The position numbers were made by a program, and so were the translations under genes. A DNA stretch of 11,048 nt, taken from a bacterium (GTDB lineage: Bacteria > Spirochaetota > Spirochaetia > JABEVK01). Positions 1-5,840 of the stretch are shown one piece after another (the stretch's first letter is position 1; each line of letters begins with the position of its first letter). Below the pieces are notes generated by a model. The model was not told the origin of the DNA, did not search any database, and saw nothing but the letters and a program-made list of their open reading frames with translations. The stretch is from contig JAJXWL010000042.1 in the NCBI GenBank assembly GCA_021781625.1, positions 1 through 11,048 of the forward strand, written 5' to 3'.

Positions 1-237
1 GTCATCTACGTCCATACAGCCATTGATGCAAGAAGCCTCTAAAAAGGCTTCGAGAGAATCCACGGCAACGATTTCATCGCGAAAGATAGAAAGATTCTCC
101 ATAAAGACATAATTACTGATGCGCTCAACGACCCGCGCTTTCTCCGCTTCGGAAATCAGCAATTCAATATCCTTCTTCAAATCTTCCATCTCAATTCGCA
201 AAATCTCGACAAATTGGAGCTTTTTATCCGGTTTCAT
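1..237 (-). CDS. Unrecognised protein, N-terminal 79 residues (runs off the left edge)
   Basis: I do not recognise this protein. Reading leftward from an ATG at 237 gives an open frame to the window edge, starting MKPDKKLQFVEILRIEMEDL. Residues 8-45 are rich in Glu, Lys, Leu and Ile and look helical; the visible part has no signal peptide or membrane segment. Two cysteines lie close together near the visible end (ASCINGCMD). The start is well supported by a strong ribosome site, AGGGGAGG (244-251 on this strand), six bases before the ATG, and by a possible promoter at 260-288. It is divergent from the metallo-hydrolase gene. The stop codon and most of any functional domain lie outside the window, so no role can be assigned. 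Confidence 0.75.
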   Translation of the reverse strand, partial: MKPDKKLQFVEILRIEMEDLKKDIELLISEAEKARVVERISNYVFMENLSIFRDEIVAVDSLEAFLEASCINGCMDVDD

Positions 238-259
238 AGCAAGCCTCCCCTATACTTCT

Positions 260-288
260 ATTGTAAATCGCCCTGATTCATACCGCAA
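260..288 (-). promoter_or_regulatory. Possible sigma-70 promoter for the leftward partial gene
   Basis: On the minus strand TTGCGG (288-283) and TACAAT (265-260) are separated by 17 bases. The -10 matches consensus at 5 of 6 positions, the -35 only at 3 of 6. Transcription would begin near 253, giving a leader of about 16 bases that still contains the whole ribosome site at 244-251. That agreement in spacing is the main support. Confidence 0.4.
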
Positions 289-312
289 GAAGTGGATTTT
301 GAGCTTTTCTTG

Positions 313-341
313 TTGATATTCTATTCAGGTCGAATTATAGT
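313..341 (+). promoter_or_regulatory. Sigma-70-like promoter for the metallo-hydrolase gene
   Basis: TTGATA (313-318) and TATAGT (336-341) are separated by 17 bases, and each matches consensus at 5 of 6 positions. It is the best match in the 146-base divergent gap and points toward the gene at 384. Transcription would start near 348, giving a leader of about 36 bases that contains the hairpin at 353-368. Confidence 0.6.
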
Positions 342-352
342 AATTTTGAACG

Positions 353-368
353 AAGGTAAAACTACCTT
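353..368 (+). repeat. Small perfect hairpin in the 5' leader of the metallo-hydrolase gene
   Basis: AAGGTA (353-358) and TACCTT (363-368) are perfect complements around the loop AAAC. The hairpin would form about five bases after the predicted transcription start, before the start codon. Six pairs, mostly A-T, make a weak stem. It could be a 5' stabilising hairpin or half of an operator, or it could be chance. Confidence 0.35.
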
Positions 369-383
369 GAAAGAAACATTCTG

Positions 384-1280
384 ATGGAAAGTGCAAGTAT
401 GAAAAAAGTGGAGTCTACCCACGCCTTTACAGTCCGCGAGTTGACGGATAAAAAGCTGTCTTTGACGAATGACGGCCATTTAAGTTTGTTTTTTGTAGGT
501 GTAGGTAGTGCTTTTTCTAAACGCCAGTACCAGACCAATCTCCTTATTATAAAAGGTCAAGATCATCTGCTAGTTGACTGTGGAACAAAGGCGCCTCAAG
601 CTTTTTTTGAATTGGGTTTACCCATTGCCAATGTCAGCAATTACTTTGTCACCCATTCTCATGCCGATCATGTAGGTGGTCTTGAAGAAGTTATGCTGGT
701 GGCTCGTTACGGTACCAATACTCGGCCGAATATTTACATAACCGAAGTCTATGAACACCTTTTGTGGGACATGTCGCTTCGCGGAGGTACGGCTTACAAT
801 GAAGTCCACGGCGGCAAAAACCTTACCTTCGGCGATATGTGGACAATTCACCATCCGCGCTGGTTGCCCGATTTTCCTCGCGAAACCTACGAGTTCGATG
901 TGGGAAGCATCAATATCAAGGCCTTCCGAACTATGCATATTCCCGGTGAATCTAAATCATGGCAAGATAGCTTTTGGAGCACAGGCCTATTAATCGATAA
1001 TCATATTCTCTTTACCGGAGACACCAAATTTGACCGAGACCTTGTGGAAAGCTTCAACAATAAATTTGAATTGACAACCATCTTTCAAGATTGCCAGTTT
1101 TTCCCACCGGGGGGTGTTCATGCCTCTATTGACGAGCTAAAAACTCTTCCCGAGGATGTCAAAGATAAAATGATGTTAATGCATTACGGCGATGATTGGG
1201 AAAAGAACCTTGACCGCGTCAACCAAGCTGGCTTTCAAGGCTTGGCCAAGCAATGGGTCTACTACGATTACCCGGTTTAA
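384..1280 (+). CDS. Metallo-beta-lactamase-fold metal-dependent hydrolase, RNase Z-like
   Basis: This is a 298-residue MBL-fold hydrolase, expected to be cytoplasmic with two zinc (or iron/manganese) ions. The N-terminal strands (LFFVGVGSAF, about 34-44) lead to LLVDCGTKA (62-70) and the signature THSHADH (90-96), which gives ligands H91, H93, D95 and H96. Further likely ligands are H185 (TMHIPG), D213 (FTGD) and H267 (MLMHYGDD). The strand pattern and the final His in a C-terminal LMHY motif resemble the RNase Z/cyclic phosphodiesterase branch. The exact substrate cannot be read; there is no obvious flexible arm of a true tRNase Z. A second conserved-looking block, GVHASIDELKTLP (244-256), adds H246. 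The start is uncertain: neither ATG 384 nor ATG 399 (residue 6) has a strong ribosome site. The gene is monocistronic between a divergent neighbour and the convergent HAD gene. Confidence 0.88.
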   Translation: MESASMKKVESTHAFTVRELTDKKLSLTNDGHLSLFFVGVGSAFSKRQYQTNLLIIKGQDHLLVDCGTKAPQAFFELGLPIANVSNYFVTHSHADHVGGLEEVMLVARYGTNTRPNIYITEVYEHLLWDMSLRGGTAYNEVHGGKNLTFGDMWTIHHPRWLPDFPRETYEFDVGSINIKAFRTMHIPGESKSWQDSFWSTGLLIDNHILFTGDTKFDRDLVESFNNKFELTTIFQDCQFFPPGGVHASIDELKTLPEDVKDKMMLMHYGDDWEKNLDRVNQAGFQGLAKQWVYYDYPV

Positions 1281-1294
1281 AGTCAGCTCCACTT

Positions 1295-1942
1295 TTAACG
1301 AAAAATCTGCGGTAATGCGTACACGTCTTCCATAGACTCGACTAATACCCCGCCCCAACCCCACGATAGGGGTACAGCTAAATCCACTGCATACCGGTCC
1401 CCAATAGAAACAGTATTTTCTGAAGCAGTACCCAAGGCTTGAAGACCCAACCGAAATGCTTGGGGGGCTGGCTTAGATTCGCCAGCTTCATCCAAACCGA
1501 TAATTTGAGGAAAAAATCTTTGAACCCCTAAAACATTTAAGGTTCGTAAGGCAATGTCTGCGGGGTTATTCGTGACAAGAACGAGGCGAAAACGTTGTGA
1601 CAACCTTTCTAAGGTTTCAGCTAATTGGGCATCGGGTTTAAGGTAGTCTTCGGGACGAATGGCTCGCCGACGAAGATCCACGCTTCGTTCAATGGGTATA
1701 CCTAAAGCCCCCAAAAGAGTGTTCCCAAAACTAGGCTGATGACCATCATGAGTAGCGGCCCAGTTCAACTTCCAGCGTTCTAAGAGCTCTTCCAGCTCTG
1801 GTAAGGGAATTTGCTCTTCTTGGGCTAAAAGAAGAACTTGATTTTTGATTTGGGACTTATAATAGTCTTCATGTCGGTATAAGGTCATATCCATATCGAA
1901 TAACAGACCTTCAACTTTTGATGGCAGGTGGTATACGCGCAC
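1295..1942 (-). CDS. HAD-superfamily hydrolase, probable phosphatase
   Basis: A 215-residue cytoplasmic HAD phosphatase with all four motifs: motif I LLFDMDMTLY (D16 nucleophile, D18 acid/base), motif II LVLVTNNP (T124), motif III GESKPAP (K157) and motif IV GDRYAVDLAVP (D182, D187). About 80 residues between motifs I and II form a helical cap of the type found in HAD-IA enzymes such as phosphoglycolate phosphatase or pyrimidine 5'-nucleotidase. The substrate is not identifiable. The start is a choice. The frame stays open upstream and offers ATG 1960, but that ATG would precede the start of transcription from the promoter at 1962-1989. I prefer GTG 1942, which has GGAG five bases upstream. 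With this start the gene abuts, but does not overlap, the divergent DUF6765 gene. Its stop lies 14 bases from that of the metallo-hydrolase. Confidence 0.85.
   Translation of the reverse strand: MRVYHLPSKVEGLLFDMDMTLYRHEDYYKSQIKNQVLLLAQEEQIPLPELEELLERWKLNWAATHDGHQPSFGNTLLGALGIPIERSVDLRRRAIRPEDYLKPDAQLAETLERLSQRFRLVLVTNNPADIALRTLNVLGVQRFFPQIIGLDEAGESKPAPQAFRLGLQALGTASENTVSIGDRYAVDLAVPLSWGWGGVLVESMEDVYALPQIFR
1838..1863 (+). promoter_or_regulatory. Weak candidate promoter for the DUF6765 gene, inside the HAD gene
   Basis: A perfect TATAAT (1858-1863) lies 80 bases before the DUF6765 start. The best upstream hexamer is TTGATT (1838-1843) at a short 14-base spacing, so the -35 is poor. It is listed because any promoter for this gene must lie inside the HAD coding region and I see none better. 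Confidence 0.25.
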
Positions 1943-2989
1943 GTGAACTCCGAGTTTCATTATTATACGGTGGCCTTTTTGGCCGTCAAGGCGGGATTGA
2001 ACTCGCAAACCGCCGAAGAAATCGCCTACTCTAGTCAGTTTGTTGATAACAACTTGACCCCCTGGAAGATCACAGGTCTTGGTGAGCCCCTTTTTACTCA
2101 GGCAACGCAAAACTACAATGTCATTGACCCTTCTGTTTTAAACGAGATCTTGATCCCCTTTCATTTTTTACCTGTGGGACCTGGCGAACAGCTCAGTGTT
2201 CGAAAAGACGGCAAAACGAATCCTTGGGATGTCCGCCCGAATAGTCCCCTTGCCAAAGCGTTACTTGTGGATGCGTTTCGTGAAAACGATCCTCTGGGTA
2301 TTGGTATTGCCCTCCATGCTTATGCCGACACCTGGGCACACCAAAACTTTATTGCCCCCATCGATGACTGGAACCGACTTTATCTGCCGCAAGTGGGAAG
2401 TGCCTTGGCAGACTCCAATATAGTCAACTCCAATTTCGTCAACTCTTTTATACCGCCTGGAGGTCATGCCCAAGCGCTAAAAGCTCCCGATGAATGGCTT
2501 AGTGTCTGGGAGGACCCTCGCTTACTCTCACCAAAAGTGAACAATGTTGATCGCTTTATCGAAGCCTCCCGCAAGGTGTTCCGCTACCTTTGCGTCTGGA
2601 CAGGCAAAGATTTTCAAGCGGAAGAAAGCGCGGTTCTGGACGAACTGAACCAAATGATCCAGCTAAGGCGAGGACGCCCCTCCGAAGAACGTCTGCGGGA
2701 ATTTATCCTTGGGGGAATCACTCCTTATAATAAGTCAGCGTGGTTGGAAGAGGCTGTGGAACCCAATTCCTACCTCCCCTCACTCGAAGTTCCGTTTTGG
2801 TCAACTTTGGATAAAGTTGCCACTAAGCTTCAAGAGCATACAGGCGTGGGGGTATTAGGTCCTCGTGAAGCCCGTGCCAAACCTAACTTTACCTCCTCAC
2901 GCTTTTACCGCTGGCAACAAGCCGCACAAGCTCACCGCAAACGAGCTCACCAGCGGCTTGATCAAATGTTTCCCCACTGGAGGTCTTGA
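1943..2989 (+). CDS. DUF6765 family protein, probable zinc-dependent phospholipase C/nuclease-like hydrolase
   Basis: A 348-residue, mostly helical protein. It begins with SEFHYYTVAFLAVKAG (H6), then SSQFVDNN (D35), FHFLP (H74) and the strongest motif, GIALHAYADTWAHQNF (H125, D129, H133). Such N-terminal and mid-protein His/Asp sets resemble the metal sites of zinc-dependent phospholipase C and S1/P1 nucleases, and DUF6765 proteins share the FHYY start and the HxYxDxxxHQ block. The reaction is inferred from these motifs only. No signal peptide is visible, so it is probably cytoplasmic unless exported by another route. I choose GTG 1943 because known relatives start just before FHYY; the GTG at 1928 is an alternative that would overlap the HAD gene. 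An AGGTGG at 1926-1931 is a rather distant ribosome site. The stop overlaps the next gene's ATG (TGATG), implying coupled translation with the secreted protein. Confidence 0.8.
   Translation: MNSEFHYYTVAFLAVKAGLNSQTAEEIAYSSQFVDNNLTPWKITGLGEPLFTQATQNYNVIDPSVLNEILIPFHFLPVGPGEQLSVRKDGKTNPWDVRPNSPLAKALLVDAFRENDPLGIGIALHAYADTWAHQNFIAPIDDWNRLYLPQVGSALADSNIVNSNFVNSFIPPGGHAQALKAPDEWLSVWEDPRLLSPKVNNVDRFIEASRKVFRYLCVWTGKDFQAEESAVLDELNQMIQLRRGRPSEERLREFILGGITPYNKSAWLEEAVEPNSYLPSLEVPFWSTLDKVATKLQEHTGVGVLGPREARAKPNFTSSRFYRWQQAAQAHRKRAHQRLDQMFPHWRS
1948..1951 (-). promoter_or_regulatory. Ribosome binding site that sets the HAD gene start
   Basis: GGAG on the minus strand lies five bases before the GTG at 1942. 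The alternative ATG at 1960 has no comparable site at a normal distance. This site is why I choose the GTG start. Confidence 0.5.
1962..1989 (-). promoter_or_regulatory. Strong sigma-70-like promoter for the HAD gene, inside the divergent gene
   Basis: On the minus strand TTGACG (1989-1984) is followed after 16 bases by a perfect TATAAT (1967-1962). Predicted initiation is near 1955, leaving a leader of about 13 bases that holds the GGAG site and the GTG at 1942. The promoter lies entirely within the first codons of the DUF6765 gene. The spacer contains GGCC-AAAAA-GGCC, a short inverted repeat that might bind a regulator. Confidence 0.6.
2979..2983 (+). promoter_or_regulatory. Ribosome binding site for the secreted-protein gene
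   Basis: GGAGG lies five bases before ATG 2989, inside the last codons of the DUF6765 gene. It decides for ATG 2989 over the upstream in-frame TTG at 2986, and with the TGATG overlap indicates translational coupling. Confidence 0.75.
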
Positions 2990-4350
2990 TGAAACGTTTT
3001 CTCTTTTGTCTGGCCTTAGGAACTTTGGCTTTCACAGTCTCAGCTCAAATACTCAAGCTTCCACAGGTTTGGAACTTTCCCCCTCAGATCCCCGCCGAAA
3101 AGCAGTTTCGCGTAGCCCAATCGGGGACATACCGCTGGGATTTTCTCTCCACAGCACCTCTCATAGAAATGTCGATCTTTCAAGCTGATCCCGTTTCGGG
3201 AAGGCTAACTTTGATCGCTTCCAACCGCAATTTGCAGGGTGGACTTGACCCCTGGTTTCAGACCGCTTTGACCGGTGGCCAAAGTTATTTCTTTTCGCTT
3301 CGAGCCCAAGCCCAAACCACACAAACCCTGCAAGTCAAGATGTCCTCTAGTGAGTTTGCTGACCTCGGTCAAATTTTGCAAAACCGACTCACCGATGATT
3401 CTTCAGCCCAAAGGCCGCTTCGGTTGCTTTGGCAACAAACTCTCCCTAGTCCAGCCTCGCAGGTTTGCGCGGTTCAACTTTCAGACGGTAGTCTGGTGCT
3501 TGCCCTGGTCTCGAGTGATGGAAGTCAAATTACCCTGCTTTCGTCCCTGGGAGCTCCCCTGGGTGGTGTTCTCAAAGCGCATTCGGGGGTGATCACCTCA
3601 GCCCAACTGAGCGTGACGACTCAAGGACACCCCCTCTTGGTGTTTACAACGACAAAGGATGTCGAGACTCGGGTTTGGAATACCTTAGGCTGGGTTGAGG
3701 TACCGACTCCCCTAGCCCCCCCTTTGGCCCTCACGACACAAGGTCGACCCTACTTAATTGGAAACAGCTCCTCTGGACTATCTATACTCAAATGGGAAGG
3801 AGAATGGCTTCATGCCCCCGCCGTCGAAGCCCCTTTAGCAGGCCCTTACGTTTCAGCCAGCTTATGGAAAGATCAACTGGCCCTGCTTTCCCAGGACACC
3901 GCCGGCCATGATCGTCTTTGGTTGGTTCAGCAGGACCGCTACTGGACAGATACCAGCCTTCCGCAATCGGACCATTCCTCTTGGGGCCATGTGGTCACGA
4001 CAAAACAATCTCTTTGGGCCCTGATGACCGACACCACTGCACGTTGGCACCTTTACCAATACCGTCAAAACCTAGGTTGGCAGGTTATCCCCCTACCCAC
4101 CCCGGCGGCGACTTGGTCGATTGCGGGCCAAGGTTCAACTTTATATGCTTTAGCGCAAGGGCCCAATACGCTCGAGTTGTACCGCTGGGAAGGTGACTGG
4201 TCACCTGGACTCAACTTAAAGCCCTTAGGTGATCCGGCCAGCTTGACCCCACTTTGGGTGGCTCCTGGACCCCAGCAAAAGCAAGGTCTGTTGCTAATGT
4301 GTCAGCTTGGTGCGTCCTCAACCCAACTTCAGGCTTATGCTTTGCCGTAG
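2989..4350 (+). CDS. Secreted protein of unknown function, probable beta-propeller
   Basis: A 453-residue protein with a classic signal peptide: MKR, a hydrophobic core (FLFCLALGTLAFTV) and a likely signal peptidase I cut at VSA-Q (residues 19/20). There is no lipobox, so it should be periplasmic or extracellular. Residues 20-115 look like a beta-sandwich (FRVAQSGTYRWDF, ending FFSLRAQAQTTQTLQVKM), resembling pre-peptidase C-terminal type domains. From about 140 on, strand-rich units of roughly 45-55 residues repeat weakly, each with an aromatic strand: TRVWNTLGWVEVP, LSILKWEGEWLH, DRLWLVQQDRYW, WHLYQYRQNLGWQVIP and LELYRWEGDWSP. This pattern suggests a beta-propeller of about six blades. No catalytic motif is visible, so a binding or scaffold role is more likely. 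Its last 16 bases overlap the convergent ModF-like gene. Confidence 0.78.
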   Translation: MKRFLFCLALGTLAFTVSAQILKLPQVWNFPPQIPAEKQFRVAQSGTYRWDFLSTAPLIEMSIFQADPVSGRLTLIASNRNLQGGLDPWFQTALTGGQSYFFSLRAQAQTTQTLQVKMSSSEFADLGQILQNRLTDDSSAQRPLRLLWQQTLPSPASQVCAVQLSDGSLVLALVSSDGSQITLLSSLGAPLGGVLKAHSGVITSAQLSVTTQGHPLLVFTTTKDVETRVWNTLGWVEVPTPLAPPLALTTQGRPYLIGNSSSGLSILKWEGEWLHAPAVEAPLAGPYVSASLWKDQLALLSQDTAGHDRLWLVQQDRYWTDTSLPQSDHSSWGHVVTTKQSLWALMTDTTARWHLYQYRQNLGWQVIPLPTPAATWSIAGQGSTLYALAQGPNTLELYRWEGDWSPGLNLKPLGDPASLTPLWVAPGPQQKQGLLLMCQLGASSTQLQAYALP

Positions 4351-5765
4351 AGAGTCCCTAAGTCGAGCACCTGAAAGTCGCCAAAGGGACGTTCTTCAGG
4401 ACGGTGTGTGACGTATAACACAGTTGTTTTTCTGGTGACCGCTTCACGGACCAAAGCTTGCTGAAACAGGGCTTCGGCATGAGAATCCAGCCCCTGACAG
4501 GGTTCATCCAACAGCAAGAGGTCAGGATTGGTAACCAACGAGCGGGCTAAAAGCCCCAGTCGCTGCCAGCCCCACGAAAGGTCTTCCCACAAGGTGCTGG
4601 CGTGTTCGGACAGGTCCATGGAGGCTAAAAGCTCTCGAGCAACCTTGAGCTGTTCCCAAGTCGGTTCTTTGACCGGCCGTACCGCGTCTTGAAAGCCAGC
4701 CACCACCACTTCTAAGAGCGTGGTAAACCATAAATCTCGGAAGCGTTGGTGAACGATATTCGAAAGGTGGACACTTCGCCTTCTGAGTTCTGCCCAGGTT
4801 AACTCCGCTCCTCGATTTTTTCCAAAGATCTTAAGACCCGCTTGAAACGCTTGGGGATGATCGCCAGAAATCAGGCTGAGAAGGGTGCTTTTTCCACAGC
4901 CATTGGGACCACGAACCAACCAACGCTCTCCCGAATGAACAGTCCAAGTAAAATTGTTAAGGATGACGAGTTCGCCGTACCCGGCTGTGACCTGTTGGAA
5001 GTCAAGTACAGGGGGTTCCCTGCGTTTAGCCTCGTCAGCCGCACTTCCGGGTAAAGTTTCCGGCACAGACACCTTCTGGGACTCGGCACGTTCCAAGGGC
5101 GGGTTCCACCCACTACGAGGGCCTTGATAGACCGTTTTACCGTCTTGCAAAGCCCAAACATGGGTGATTCCATGAGGAAAATCCTCGAGCCGTCGGCTCA
5201 GAAATAAAATAGGAAAGCCTTGAATTAAACGATCATCGACCCGTTCGATCCACAGACGCTGGGCTTCGGCATCCAAGCCTTCGTACGGTTCATCGAGAAT
5301 CCAAAAGGGCTCCTTCCAAGCACGGGCTAAAAAGGCACGTCGTAATTCCCCGGAGGAAAGTTGCTTCAAACCGCGCTCTTCTTTACCAGCCAAGCCGACT
5401 TGGGCCAAAAGTTCAGCTGACCCTGTGAAAGTTAAGGCTGTTGTTCCGGAATCTGGCCGTTCGCTCACGTCCGAAAGGTCTTCTTTCCGCTCTTGTTCTA
5501 ACTTGCGGCGTTGGGGCTCAAACCCAATCCAAGCTTCAGGGTGAAGGCGGGAGTCAACCTGACAGGTTCCCTTATAAACCAGCAATTCACCGGTTAACAA
5601 AGCGGCTAAAGCAGATTTCCCTGCCCCGTTGGTGCCGGTAACCGCCCAGACTTCTCCTGGATTCCACGTCCACGTCAGATCCCAAAGAACCTTACGCCGA
5701 TAATCGCCCGCTGTCACCTGACGTAGGTCAACATACGGCTTGCCTTGCTCGTTGCTCATCCTCAT
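4335..5765 (-). CDS. modF: ModF/PhrA-like protein with two ABC ATPase domains
   Basis: This 476-residue soluble protein has two ABC ATPase domains and no membrane segment. Domain 1 has Walker A GTNGAGKS (44-51), signature LSSGE (136-140) and Walker B ILDEP (156-160); its H-loop position reads LFLSRRLED, with Arg where His is usual. Domain 2 has Walker A GPNGCGKS (286-293), signature LSWGW in place of LSGGQ (396-400), Walker B LLLLDEP and switch His (VTHRPEE, H454). The signature variants, the EGLD/QGLD endings and the overall plan match ModF (PhrA) of E. coli, a protein tied to molybdate uptake whose exact function is poorly defined. No molybdate permease, ModA or ModE is in the window, so the substrate is unproven and the symbol is family-level. 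Residues 94-114 form an unusual charged insert (KEDLSDVSERPDSG). The start could instead be ATG 5759; the frame also stays open to 5816. It is divergent from the ABC-F gene. Confidence 0.85.
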   Translation of the reverse strand: MRMSNEQGKPYVDLRQVTAGDYRRKVLWDLTWTWNPGEVWAVTGTNGAGKSALAALLTGELLVYKGTCQVDSRLHPEAWIGFEPQRRKLEQERKEDLSDVSERPDSGTTALTFTGSAELLAQVGLAGKEERGLKQLSSGELRRAFLARAWKEPFWILDEPYEGLDAEAQRLWIERVDDRLIQGFPILFLSRRLEDFPHGITHVWALQDGKTVYQGPRSGWNPPLERAESQKVSVPETLPGSAADEAKRREPPVLDFQQVTAGYGELVILNNFTWTVHSGERWLVRGPNGCGKSTLLSLISGDHPQAFQAGLKIFGKNRGAELTWAELRRRSVHLSNIVHQRFRDLWFTTLLEVVVAGFQDAVRPVKEPTWEQLKVARELLASMDLSEHASTLWEDLSWGWQRLGLLARSLVTNPDLLLLDEPCQGLDSHAEALFQQALVREAVTRKTTVLYVTHRPEERPFGDFQVLDLGTLYGKA

Positions 5766-5795
5766 AACATATCCAAAGCCCCCGCGTCGGGACAA
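5766..5795 (-). promoter_or_regulatory. Weak candidate promoter for the ModF-like gene
   Basis: On the minus strand TTGTCC (5795-5790) is followed after 18 bases by TATGTT (5771-5766); each matches consensus at 4 of 6 positions. Initiation would fall near 5759, exactly on the second possible ATG (MSNEQG), which would make that transcript leaderless too. The hexamers are too weak to rely on. Confidence 0.25.
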
Positions 5796-5804
5796 GCGGA
5801 TAGG

Positions 5805-5832
5805 TTGACACATCATAGTCGATGGCTACAAT
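5805..5832 (+). promoter_or_regulatory. Near-consensus sigma-70 promoter for the ABC-F gene
   Basis: A perfect TTGACA (5805-5810) and TACAAT (5827-5832, 5 of 6) are separated by 16 bases. Initiation is expected at about 5838-5840, and the start codon of the ABC-F gene is at 5841. No ribosome site precedes that ATG. Together these suggest a leaderless or almost leaderless mRNA. Confidence 0.7.
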
Positions 5833-5840
5833 GACAACTT

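Noticed and set aside
618..938. 106-codon minus-strand frame inside the metallo-hydrolase gene
   Set aside because: It lies antisense to the conserved MBL motifs, has no ribosome site or recognisable domain, and is a shadow of the real gene.
384..1280. Naming the metallo-hydrolase as tRNase Z (rnz)
   Set aside because: The motifs fit the RNase Z-like branch, but the flexible exosite arm of true tRNase Z is not apparent and the C-terminal part differs, so a specific name is not supported.
1943..2110. HAD reading frame extended upstream to 2110 (minus)
   Set aside because: The open frame runs on, but the extra residues have no HAD-like content, lie antisense to the conserved FHYY region of the DUF6765 gene, and lie upstream of the GGAG site and the TATAAT promoter that point to GTG 1942.
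2865..3188. 107-codon plus-strand frame across the junction of the DUF6765 and secreted-protein genes
   Set aside because: It overlaps two well-supported genes in another frame; the Ser-rich composition is typical of an out-of-frame reading.
5766..5816. N-terminal extension of the ModF-like protein to an upstream start at 5816
   Set aside because: The extra residues (MMCQPIRLSRRGG) resemble nothing in the family, no ribosome site is present, and the region overlaps the ABC-F promoter.
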